In this document: positions 54,140-64,000 of the stretch, piece after piece | How positions within the stretch are numbered: the stretch's first letter is position 1 | Layout: each line of letters starts with the position of its first letter | Source of the DNA: Pelagibius sp048268885 | GTDB lineage: Bacteria; Pseudomonadota; Alphaproteobacteria; Kiloniellales; Kiloniellaceae | Assembly: GCA_048268885.1 (NCBI GenBank) | Contig: JBLWUP010000006.1 | Location: 62,001-126,000 of the forward strand | Direction: 5' to 3' | Length of the DNA: 64,000 nucleotides | Notes under the pieces: model-generated | Told to the model about the DNA's origin: nothing | Database searches by the model: none | The model's input: the letters and a program-made list of their open reading frames with translations, nothing else | Position numbers and translations under genes: made by a program

Positions 54140-55054
54140 TTATTCCGCGGCGGCAGACGCCGCGGAATCTTCTGCGACCGGGTGGGCGGCCATCAGTTCC
54201 AGTGCTTTCACCATGGCGGAGTGGTCCCAGGCGGCTCCGCCGTTGGCGGCGCAGGCGTTGAACAGCTCCTGCGCGGTCGCCGTGTTGGGCAGGCTGACGC
54301 CCAGCGCCTTGGCGCCCTGCAGGGCGAGGTTCAGGTCCTTCTGGTGCAGCTCGATGCGGAAGCCCGGATCGAAGGTGCGCTTGATCATGCGCTCGCCGTG
54401 GATCTCCAGGATGCGCGAGGTGGCGAGGCCGCCCATGAGGGCCTGGCGCACCTTGGCCGGGTCGGCGCCGGCCTTGGAGGCGAAGACCAGGGCCTCGCCG
54501 ACCGCCTCGATGGTGAGCGCGACGATGATCTGGTTGGCGACCTTGGTGGTCTGCCCGGCGCCGTTCGGCCCGACCAGAGTCACGTTCTTGCCCATCAGCT
54601 CGAAGACCGGCTTGGCCTTCTCGAAGGCCGCGTCGCTGCCGCCGATCATGATGGTCAGGGAGGCGGCTTTGGCGCCGACCTCGCCGCCGGATACCGGCGC
54701 GTCCAGGTAGTCGCAGCCCAGGGCGTTGATCTTCTCGGCGAAGACCTTGGTCTCGATGGGCGAGATCGAGCTCATGTCGATGACCATCTTGCCCTTGGAG
54801 AGGCCCTCGGCGACGCCGTTCTCGCCGAACAGCACGGCCTCGACCTGCGGGGTGTCGGGCACCATGGTGATGATGATGTCGCTGGCCTCGGCCACCGCCT
54901 TGGCGTTGTCGACCAGCTTCAGGCCCTTGCCCTTCAGCTCGTCCGGCGCCGGGGTGCGGTGCACCGTGCTGGTGACCTCGTGCCCGCCGTCCAGCAGGTG
55001 GCCGACCATGGGCGCGCCCATGATGCCGAGGCCGATGAATCCGATCTTTGCCAT
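54140..55054 (-). CDS. glxR: Tartronate semialdehyde reductase (2-hydroxy-3-oxopropionate reductase)
   Basis: A 304-residue beta-hydroxyacid dehydrogenase. The Rossmann motif GFIGLGIMGAPM (5-16) precedes catalytic-site segments Ser122 (APVSGGEVGA), Lys171 and Asn174 (TTKVANQIIV). It reduces tartronate semialdehyde, made by Gcl, to glycerate with NAD(P)H. It is third in the minus-strand set gcl, hyi, glxR, with AAAGGAACGG before the ATG. The C-terminus SAASAAAE repeats a tail also seen in the hyi product. Ends before the terminator at 54067-54099. Confidence 0.93.
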   Translation of the reverse strand: MAKIGFIGLGIMGAPMVGHLLDGGHEVTSTVHRTPAPDELKGKGLKLVDNAKAVAEASDIIITMVPDTPQVEAVLFGENGVAEGLSKGKMVIDMSSISPIETKVFAEKINALGCDYLDAPVSGGEVGAKAASLTIMIGGSDAAFEKAKPVFELMGKNVTLVGPNGAGQTTKVANQIIVALTIEAVGEALVFASKAGADPAKVRQALMGGLATSRILEIHGERMIKRTFDPGFRIELHQKDLNLALQGAKALGVSLPNTATAQELFNACAANGGAAWDHSAMVKALELMAAHPVAEDSAASAAAE

Positions 55055-55121
55055 GACTTTCCGTTCCTTTCGCTCAAGTCTTTCGCGCTCGCTCGCTGGA
55101 GGCGCGCGGTTTTATTCCGCT

Positions 55122-55919
<798 letters not shown>

Positions 55920-56031
55920 TCTGGGGGTCCTCCTGAATTTTTCGACAGCTTACAGGCCCGAGGCGGGCAGGAGTCAATGATAGCCGGGTGAATTCCGCCG
56001 CCGTGGCGGCGGCCGCGCGTCCTGCCGGCGG

Positions 56032-57834
<1,803 letters not shown>

Positions 57835-57925
57835 CGTCGTTCCTCCGCCCCAATCTTGCTGTTTGGGTGCTGCTTTTTGCTGGGAGCCCGAAAATGCCAT
57901 CCCGCCACGAAGGAGTCAATCAAAA

Positions 57926-57951
57926 TGGAAATGTATTCCATAATGTGGAAT
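57926..57951. promoter_or_regulatory. IclR-family operator in the gcl/iclR divergent region
   Basis: TGGAAATGTATTCCA (57926-57940) matches the published IclR-type consensus TGGAAATNATTTCCA at all but two positions. It overlaps a second perfect palindrome, ATTCCA-TAATG-TGGAAT (57935-57951). A further TGGAAT half-site lies near 58010. The site is about 92 bases before the gcl start, in A/T-rich DNA that should hold the divergent promoters. Confidence 0.7.
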
Positions 57952-58119
57952 TGATAGATTTAGCTTCAAAAATAATATTAAAAACAAATAGATAATGTTG
58001 ATCAAAAATGGAATGGTTTGCCAAAGCGACCGGATTCCGGGCCCGGTGACGTGCCTGCTGACAGCTTCGGGCTTTGCCCTCTATGCTGCGCCAGCCGAGG
58101 GAAGGGAGTTTTTCAAGCC

Positions 58120-58998
58120 ATGCCGAAATCCGCCACCAAGACGCGGGACGCCGTGAAGGGCGTGCCCCGCAAGAGCGCCGCGCCCGGTGCAAAGGGCGGC
58201 GCCAAGGGAGGCGGGCAGGTCCAGTCGCTCGACCGGGCGCTGTCGATCCTGGAGCGCCTGGCGGAGGCCGACGGCATGACCCTGACCGATCTGGCGCAGT
58301 CCGTCGGCCTGGCGCCCTCGACCACCCACCGTCTGCTGACCACGCTGCAGCAGCGCCGATTCGCCGATTTCGACGAGGAGTACAGCGTCTGGGTGATCGG
58401 CGTTGGCGCCTTCAACGTCGGCAACGCCTTCCTGCGCAACCGCCGCATCGTCACCCTGGGGCGCCCGGTCATGCGCCGGCTGATGGAAGACGTCGGGGAG
58501 ACGGTGAACCTGGCGGTCGAGGACCAGAACGAGCTGGTCTATGTCACCCAGTTCGAGAGCCATGCGCCGATGCGCGCCTTCTTTCGCCCAGGGCGGCGGG
58601 CGCCGATGCATGCTTCCGCCGTGGGCAAGGCCATGCTGGCCGAGATCGACGACGCGGCCTTGACGGAGCTGTTGCATCGCAAGGGCATGCCCCGTTTCAC
58701 CGACAAGACCATCGTCGATCCCACGGCGTTGCGCGCGGAACTGGCGAAAACCCGCGAGCGCGGCTGGGGCGTTGACGACGAGGAGCACACCGTAGGCATG
58801 CGCTGCGTGGCGGCGACGATCCACAACGAACACGGCGAGGTCATCGCCGGCGTCTCGGTTTCCGGCCCTTCCGTCAGGGTGACGGAAACCCGCCTGGGAG
58901 AGCTGGGGGCCAGGGTCGTCCAGGCGGCCAACGAGATGACCGAGCAGATCGGCGGCCGGGTGCCGGGGCGGCCGCGCCAGGGCGGCACCCAGTACTAG
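58120..58998 (+). CDS. IclR-family transcriptional regulator
   Basis: A 292-residue regulator. The ATG at 58120 is preceded by GGGAAGGGAG; an in-frame start at 58018 lies inside the A/T-rich promoter region and was rejected. After a Lys/Gly/Ala-rich leader (KGGAKGGGQVQSLDRA), the HTH is at about 35-85 (MTLTDLAQSVGLAPSTTHRL). The effector domain has VGETVNLAVEDQNELVYVTQ, MHASAVGKAML and HTVGMRCVAATI. Divergence from gcl with an IclR-like palindrome between implies control of glyoxylate use; AllR in E. coli is a related regulator of gcl that responds to glyoxylate. Activator or repressor role not determined. Confidence 0.92.
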   Translation: MPKSATKTRDAVKGVPRKSAAPGAKGGAKGGGQVQSLDRALSILERLAEADGMTLTDLAQSVGLAPSTTHRLLTTLQQRRFADFDEEYSVWVIGVGAFNVGNAFLRNRRIVTLGRPVMRRLMEDVGETVNLAVEDQNELVYVTQFESHAPMRAFFRPGRRAPMHASAVGKAMLAEIDDAALTELLHRKGMPRFTDKTIVDPTALRAELAKTRERGWGVDDEEHTVGMRCVAATIHNEHGEVIAGVSVSGPSVRVTETRLGELGARVVQAANEMTEQIGGRVPGRPRQGGTQY

Positions 58999-59294
58999 CC
59001 GCCCAAGCGGCGGCTTTTCACCGTTCCGCTCCGTAGCTAATCCTCGCTAGAATGTGACAGAAAACACGTCGACGGCTTTTCCCAAGGGGTAGTATAGATG
59101 CTCAAAGGGGGCGCTGTTTTGGGACGGATTCACGTCAGCAACACCACGTTGGACGCCGCAAGCCTGGCTTGCCGGCGGCCGCGGGTTTGCCATACCACAG
59201 CAGGGACACAATCCTTTTTCGCGCGGTGGTTTAATCTACCCCCTCGGCACAAGAGGCTGCGCGAACGAACTGTGGTGGAAAGAGAGGCGCGGGG

Positions 59295-62200
59295 ATGGCC
59301 ATTCAGCGCTGGCTGACGGCGATCGGTCTGGGGGGCGTAGCCGAGGTCTTCGAGAAGAACGATATCGACCTCGAACTCATCCCTGAGTTGACCGAAGAGG
59401 ATCTGCAGAAGCTGGGCCTGACCATGGGTCAGCGCAAGCGCCTGCTGCGCGCCGCCCAGTCGCTGGTCACCGCCGGCCATATGCCCGCGGTGGCCGTGCC
59501 GACGCCCGCCGCCGGCGAGCGGGTTCCGGCCGAACGGCGCCACCTGACCGTGATGTTCTGCGACATTGTCGGCTCCACCGTGCTTTCCGAGCGCCTGGAG
59601 GCCGAGGATCTGCTCGACGTCGTGCGCCGCTATCAGAATTTCTGCGCTTCCATCATCGGCACACACGAGGGCTATATCGCCCGCTTCGTCGGCGACGGCA
59701 TCCTGGCGTATTTCGGCTACCCCATGGCGCACGAGGATGCGCCGACCCATGCACTGCACGCCGCCCTCGGCATTACCGAAGGGATCGGCGATCTGCAGCT
59801 GCCCGCGGACACCAAGCTGGCGGTGCGCATCGGCATCGCCTCCGGCGTGGTCATCGTCGGCGACCTGATCGGCGCCGGCGCGGCGGTGGAGCAGCCGGCC
59901 ATCGGGGTCGCGCCCAATCTCGCCGCCCGGGTCCAGGGCATGGCCGGTCCCGACGAAGTCGTCGTGGCCGACGTCACCTACCGCCTGACCCAGGACGACT
60001 TCGATTTCGAAGACCTGGGACGGCGGGAATTTCACGGCATTTCCGAGCCGGTGCGCATCTGGCGGCTGCTCGGCGAGCGAAGCGGCGACAGCGAGGCCGT
60101 GAACTTCGGGCGCTGGTCCCAGACGTCTTTCGCCGACCGCAGCGACCAGCTGGACTTGGCGCGCGGCCAGTGGCGCCAGGTGACGGGCGGCGCGGGCCGC
60201 GCGGTGATGATCAGCGGCGAGCCGGGCATCGGCAAGTCGCGCTTCGTGCACCAGTTCCTGCGCGAGGTGAACGACGAGGCCATGGTGCAGATCTACCAGG
60301 CCACGCCCTACAACCAGGACAGCCCGCTCTATCCCCTGATCCAGCGCTTCCGCCTTATCGCCAACATCGATCACGGCGACAGTCCGGCGACCATCCGCCA
60401 CAAGCTGGACAAGGTCATCATCGGCGAAGGGCCGGAGCGCGAGGCGAGGATCGACATCTTCGCCAACCTGCTGTCGCCGGTCGCCATCGACACGCCGCAG
60501 TCGCAGGCCGCCGCCAAGCAGAACCGCGAGCGGACCCTGCAGAGCATCGTCGACTATTTCGTCCTGCGCAGCCGCCAGCAGCCCATCGTCGTCGTGGTGG
60601 ACGACTTTCAATGGCTCGACCCGACCTCGATCGAGCTGCTCGACCGTGTGATCCATGCCATTCCCGAGGAACGCGTCTATGTGATCGTGACCTCGCGCGA
60701 GGGCTTCTACGCGCCCTGGGAAGCGCTGCCGCACGTGACCCGCCTGGAGCTCGGCCGCCTGCCGATGAAGGATACCCAGGCGCTGATCGCCAGCATCGCC
60801 CAAGGAACCTCGTTGACCAAAGCGGTGGTCAGCGAGATCGTCGAGAAGACCGACGGCATCCCGCTTTTCGTCGAAGAGCTCACCAAAAGTGTGGTGGAGC
60901 TGGACTTCGAGCGGTCGGCCAAGGGGCGCCGCGCGCCGCGCGGCGGCGGTGCCCGCATCCCGATTTCGCTGCAGGATTCCCTCATGGAGCGGCTCGACCG
61001 CGTCGGCCAGGCGAAGACCGTGGCGCGGGTCGGCTCCGTGCTCGGGCGCTCCTTCTCGCGCGACCTGATTTCCGCGGTCGGTGACTTCGACGGGGCCTAC
61101 CTGGAGGCGGCCCTGGTCACGCTCTCCGACGCTGGGCTGGTTTACCGGGAGATCGATCAGCGCGGCAAGGAAAGCTTCGTCTTCAAACATGGCCTGGTGC
61201 AGGAAGCGGCCTATGGTTCGCTGCTGCGCGAGGAACGCCAGCGGCTGCACGCCGCCACCGCGCAGGCGCTGTGCGAACTGGTGCCGAGCATCGCGGAAAG
61301 CCGTCCCGACCTGCTGGCCAACCATCTCTCCGCCGGCGGCAGCTACGAGGAAGCGGCGCGCCTCTGGCTGCAGGCCGGGCGCATCAGCCTCGCCCAGTCG
61401 GCCATCGTCGAGGCGGTGCACCACCTGCGCCGCGGCGTCGAAGCGCTCGACCAGCTGCCCGAGACCTCCGAGGTTCAGGCGCTGCGTCTGCAGCTGCTGA
61501 TTCGCCTCGGCCCGGCGCTGATCGCGCTGCACGGCCCCGGTTCCGGCGAAGTGGAGGAGATCTATACCAAGGGCTATGAGCTGTGCCGCAGCCTGCCGGA
61601 ATCCGAAGACCATTTCCCGGTCTATTGGGGCTGGTGGCGCCTGTCGCGAGATTTCAACGAAATGGGCCAGCGCGCCGACGAGCTGCAGGTCCGCGCCGAC
61701 GCGCGTAAGGACGAGGAACTGCTGCTGCAGGCGCACCACTGCCAGTGGGCCGCGCACTTCAACCGCGGCGACTTCCACGGCTGCCTGGAGCACATCGACT
61801 GCGGCCTGGACCTTTATGAGAAGGGTGACTACCGCACCCACGCGACGCTGTACGGCAACCATGATGCCAAGGTCTGCGGCCACGGCGAGCGCTCGCTGGT
61901 CTACTGGCTGCTCGGCCGGCCCGAAGAGGCCATGGAGTCGGAGCGCCTGGCACAGGCCTGGATGGAAGCGCTCGGCCACGGCGGCAGCTGGATGCACCAC
62001 AAGGACATCACCATCATGCACCGCCTCTACCGCCGCGACGCGGGCGAGGTGCTGCGCATCGCGGAGGAAATGATCGCCTTCGCCGAGGAGCAGGGTTTCA
62101 CCGACCATCGCGCCAAGGCGCTGGTCTTCGCCGGCTGGGCCCATGCCCGCCTCGGCAACCCTTCCAAGGGGCTGACCGAGATCCGCGAAGGCCTGGAGCG

Positions 62201-62645
62201 CCAGAAGTTGATCGGTACGCGCGAGGATTTCCCGGTCTACTACGACATGTTCGCCGAGGTGCTGGCGCTCAACGGCCGCATCGACGAAGCGCTGGAGGAG
62301 ACCACCGCGGCGCAGGCCGATTTCGAGGCCATGGGGCTGCGCATCTGGCTGCCGGAACTGCGCCGCCGCGTCGGCTATCTGCTGCAGCTGCGCATGCCGC
62401 ACGATCCGGAGCCCGCCGTCGCCGCCTACCGCAGCGCGCTCGATCTGGCGAGCGACCAGGGCGCGCGGACCCTGGCGCTGCGCGCCGCCACCAGCCTGGC
62501 CGGCCTGCTGCGCAGCCAGGGGCGGATCGACGATGCCTGCAGCACCCTGGAGCCCCGTCTGCAAGGTATGGAAGGGATGGCCGGCACGGCCGACTACGCC
62601 GCTGCCACGGCCATGCTGGCCACGGCACGCCGCAACGAAGTGTAA
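59295..62645 (+). CDS. SAM-domain class III nucleotide cyclase fused to P-loop ATPase and TPR-like region
   Basis: An 1116-residue cytoplasmic protein. A sterile alpha motif (SAM) domain comes first (1-58, MAIQRWLTAIGLGGVAEVFE). The class III cyclase domain (about 82-235) has metal ligands Asp90 (MFCDIVGST) and Asp134 (FVGDGILAYF), and Asn208/Arg212 (APNLAARVQG), so catalysis is plausible. Then comes a predicted ATPase with P-loop SGEPGIGKSR (307-316) and VVVDDFQWLDP, followed by long helical TPR-like repeats to the end. The architecture resembles STAND-type cyclase regulators. The YcaO gene starts nine bases after its stop and TfuA follows, so it is likely a regulatory or activating component of that locus. 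Whether it makes cAMP or cGMP is unknown. AGAGAGG precedes the ATG. Confidence 0.87.
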   Translation: MAIQRWLTAIGLGGVAEVFEKNDIDLELIPELTEEDLQKLGLTMGQRKRLLRAAQSLVTAGHMPAVAVPTPAAGERVPAERRHLTVMFCDIVGSTVLSERLEAEDLLDVVRRYQNFCASIIGTHEGYIARFVGDGILAYFGYPMAHEDAPTHALHAALGITEGIGDLQLPADTKLAVRIGIASGVVIVGDLIGAGAAVEQPAIGVAPNLAARVQGMAGPDEVVVADVTYRLTQDDFDFEDLGRREFHGISEPVRIWRLLGERSGDSEAVNFGRWSQTSFADRSDQLDLARGQWRQVTGGAGRAVMISGEPGIGKSRFVHQFLREVNDEAMVQIYQATPYNQDSPLYPLIQRFRLIANIDHGDSPATIRHKLDKVIIGEGPEREARIDIFANLLSPVAIDTPQSQAAAKQNRERTLQSIVDYFVLRSRQQPIVVVVDDFQWLDPTSIELLDRVIHAIPEERVYVIVTSREGFYAPWEALPHVTRLELGRLPMKDTQALIASIAQGTSLTKAVVSEIVEKTDGIPLFVEELTKSVVELDFERSAKGRRAPRGGGARIPISLQDSLMERLDRVGQAKTVARVGSVLGRSFSRDLISAVGDFDGAYLEAALVTLSDAGLVYREIDQRGKESFVFKHGLVQEAAYGSLLREERQRLHAATAQALCELVPSIAESRPDLLANHLSAGGSYEEAARLWLQAGRISLAQSAIVEAVHHLRRGVEALDQLPETSEVQALRLQLLIRLGPALIALHGPGSGEVEEIYTKGYELCRSLPESEDHFPVYWGWWRLSRDFNEMGQRADELQVRADARKDEELLLQAHHCQWAAHFNRGDFHGCLEHIDCGLDLYEKGDYRTHATLYGNHDAKVCGHGERSLVYWLLGRPEEAMESERLAQAWMEALGHGGSWMHHKDITIMHRLYRRDAGEVLRIAEEMIAFAEEQGFTDHRAKALVFAGWAHARLGNPSKGLTEIREGLERQKLIGTREDFPVYYDMFAEVLALNGRIDEALEETTAAQADFEAMGLRIWLPELRRRVGYLLQLRMPHDPEPAVAAYRSALDLASDQGARTLALRAATSLAGLLRSQGRIDDACSTLEPRLQGMEGMAGTADYAAATAMLATARRNEV

Positions 62646-62654
62646 GGGGCTGCA

Positions 62655-63944
62655 ATGGACGGTGCGGTCCCCAAGAAGCGAGCGGCGAACGATGCGTCGA
62701 ACGGCCCGGCGGCCCCCTTGGAAGAGTCCGTCAAAGCCTATCGCGGCGGCACCCACCGCAGCCGCCGCCCCGAAGAGACGCTGGACGCCTTTCTGCCGCT
62801 GGCCGAGCGCATGGGGATCACGCGGCTGGCCAACGTCACCGGCCTCGATACCATCGGCATTCCCGTCTACATGGCCTGCCGCCCCCTGTCGCGCTCCATC
62901 GCCGTGTCGCAGGGCAAGGGGCTGACGCCGCTCGAGGCCAAGGTGTCGGCCTTCATGGAGGCGGCGGAGACCTGGCATGGCGAAACCATCACCGCGCCCC
63001 TGAAGATGGTCGCGCATGACGAACTGCGCCGGGAGCACCGGGTGATCGACGTCGCGGGACTGCCGCGTTCCCGCCTCGGCGACTTCGATCCGACGCAGCA
63101 GATCCTCTGGATCGAGGCGGCGCCGCTGAACGGCGACGAGGCGCGCTGGGTGCCCCTGGAGCTGGTCTCGACCAACTACACCCTGCCGCAGCCGCAGGGC
63201 AGCTTCGCCTTTCCCGGCAACACCAACGGCCTCGCCTCCGGCAACACTTTCACCGAGGCGGCGCTGCACGCGCTCTGCGAACTGATCGAGCGCGACGCGC
63301 TCAGCCTGTGGCGCCTGGGCGGTGACGCGGTGCGCGCGGCCACCAAGCTCGACCCGGACAGTATCGGCTCGGTGCCCTGCCGCACGCTGCTGGCCCACTA
63401 CGAACGCGCCGGCCTCGATGTCGGCCTGTGGGACGTGACCTCCGACCTCGGCGTGCCGGTGTTCTGCTGCGCCGTGGCGGAGCAGGCCGACACCGCCGTG
63501 GAGGCAGAACTCGGCGCCGGCTGTCATCCCGACCGCGAGGTCGCGCTGCTGCGCGCCCTGACCGAGGCCGCGCAGCCGCCCACCACCCGCATCGCCGGGT
63601 CGCGCGACGACTACGTGCCGGAATCCTACGACAGCGCCGCCAAGCTGGCGCGCCATCGCACCGCGCAGCTCTGGCTGGCCGATCCGCCGCGCCGCCGTTT
63701 CACCGACGCGCCGGACCTCAGCGGCCGCACCATCGCCGGCGATCTGGAACGCGTTCTCGCGCGTCTCGCCGCCCAGGGCATCGGGGAGGTGGTGGCGGTC
63801 GACCTCACCAAGCCCGACATCGGGCTGCCGGTGGCCCGGGTGGTGGCCGCCGGTCTGGAAGGCGCCTACCAGGGCGCGGGCAGCGACTACCGGCCCGGTC
63901 CCCGCGCCCGCGCAAAGGGGCTCGACGGAGGCGACTGGTCATGA
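62655..63944 (+). CDS. YcaO-family ATP-dependent cyclodehydratase/thioamidase
   Basis: A 429-residue YcaO protein. The ATP/Mg sites are visible: Glu102 and Glu105 in AFMEAAETWHGE after VSQGKGLTPLEAKVS, and Glu201, Glu209 and Glu212 in TFTEAALHALCELIERDALS. YcaO enzymes phosphorylate backbone amides to form azolines or, with TfuA, thioamides. The C-terminal Pro-x-Pro-x-Pro tail of azoline-forming YcaOs is absent (the end reads KGLDGGDWS), and TfuA follows with an ATGA overlap; thioamidation is therefore the more likely chemistry. No E1-like or leader-binding protein is visible in the window. Substrate peptide or protein unknown; it may lie past the right edge. Confidence 0.9.
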   Translation: MDGAVPKKRAANDASNGPAAPLEESVKAYRGGTHRSRRPEETLDAFLPLAERMGITRLANVTGLDTIGIPVYMACRPLSRSIAVSQGKGLTPLEAKVSAFMEAAETWHGETITAPLKMVAHDELRREHRVIDVAGLPRSRLGDFDPTQQILWIEAAPLNGDEARWVPLELVSTNYTLPQPQGSFAFPGNTNGLASGNTFTEAALHALCELIERDALSLWRLGGDAVRAATKLDPDSIGSVPCRTLLAHYERAGLDVGLWDVTSDLGVPVFCCAVAEQADTAVEAELGAGCHPDREVALLRALTEAAQPPTTRIAGSRDDYVPESYDSAAKLARHRTAQLWLADPPRRRFTDAPDLSGRTIAGDLERVLARLAAQGIGEVVAVDLTKPDIGLPVARVVAAGLEGAYQGAGSDYRPGPRARAKGLDGGDWS

Positions 63945-64000
63945 CCGTGGCGGTCTTCCTCGGCCCCAGCCTGCCGCGCCCGGAGGCGGAAGCGATCCTG
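63941..64000 (+). CDS. TfuA-like protein, N-terminal fragment (truncated by window edge)
   Basis: Twenty codons are visible, starting with the ATG that overlaps the YcaO stop: MTVAVFLGPSLPRPEAEAIL. The VFLGPSLP start is characteristic of the TfuA core domain, named after the trifolitoxin gene. TfuA proteins partner with YcaO in thioamide formation in archaeal McrA and in some natural products, where they are thought to help deliver sulfur. The rest of the gene lies beyond 64000. Confidence 0.85.
   Translation, partial: MTVAVFLGPSLPRPEAEAIL

Noticed and set aside
59130..63656. Very long minus-strand open frame opposite the cyclase and YcaO genes
   Set aside because: It crosses two well-supported plus-strand genes, has no recognisable domain and no start signal. 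It is an artefact of G/C-rich codons.

Overview
The window is chromosomal DNA of a high-GC Gram-negative bacterium. Strong G/C bias at third codon positions, a TamA/TamB outer-membrane assembly pair, a TRAP-free but Dpp-rich transport content, the PAS_5-type protein, YtoQ and YcaO/TfuA homologues, and an alphaproteobacterial style of dispersed palindromes all suggest an alphaproteobacterium, probably of the Rhodospirillales type. That placement is an inference from gene content. I see no rRNA, tRNA, CRISPR array, integrase, transposase or prophage. The region reads as ordinary, densely packed chromosome with several accessory-looking metabolic islands.

Layout. 1-5.4 kb: the end of an RbbA-type ABC ATPase/permease and its YhhJ permease, then an ion-homeostasis group (CaCA antiporter, MgtC-like protein) and small envelope proteins. 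5.4-11.7 kb (minus): a four-gene set of nitrilase, Orn/Lys/Arg-type PLP decarboxylase, ATP-grasp ligase and C45-type N-terminal-nucleophile hydrolase. Together these look like an uncharacterised amine/amide pathway. 12-18.1 kb (plus): small protein, RimK-associated zinc protease, RimK ligase, MscS-like channel, MgtE-N/CBS protein, MgtE Mg2+ channel and an aspartoacylase-family deacylase. 18.1-22.1 kb (minus): hybrid sensor kinase and a response regulator. 22.4-23.7 kb: a second MscS channel, followed by a mosaic of palindromes, then tamA-tamB (minus).

30.7-34 kb (plus): methionine/sulfur genes (homocysteine methyltransferase, alpha/beta hydrolase, MetY-type sulfhydrylase) closed by a clear terminator. 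34.1-35.2 kb: a hypothetical protein and YtoQ. 35.2-45.7 kb: a divergent island with a Dpp/Opp-type ABC importer and an N-formylglutamate amidohydrolase on the minus strand, and a LysR regulator, M81 metallopeptidase and aspartoacylase-family hydrolase on the plus strand. It looks like uptake and hydrolysis of peptides or N-acyl amino acids. The minus-strand operon is joined by ATGA stop/start overlaps, including an unusual relay through two identical five-codon mini-ORFs.

45.8-54 kb: a mixture of single genes (CDP-alcohol phosphatidyltransferase, AraC regulator, PAS protein, an 11-residue-repeat secreted protein, LssY_C-like lipoprotein, OLD-like ATPase, group II PLP decarboxylase). 54.1-59 kb: the glyoxylate (glycerate) pathway gcl-hyi-glxR with a divergent IclR regulator and a good IclR-like operator between them. 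59.3-64 kb: a SAM-domain/class III cyclase/P-loop ATPase followed almost without a gap by YcaO and the first codons of TfuA. This is a likely thioamidation or peptide-modifying locus that continues beyond the right edge.

The two strongest candidates for undescribed biology are the cyclase-YcaO-TfuA locus and the nitrilase/decarboxylase/ATP-grasp/C45 cluster.
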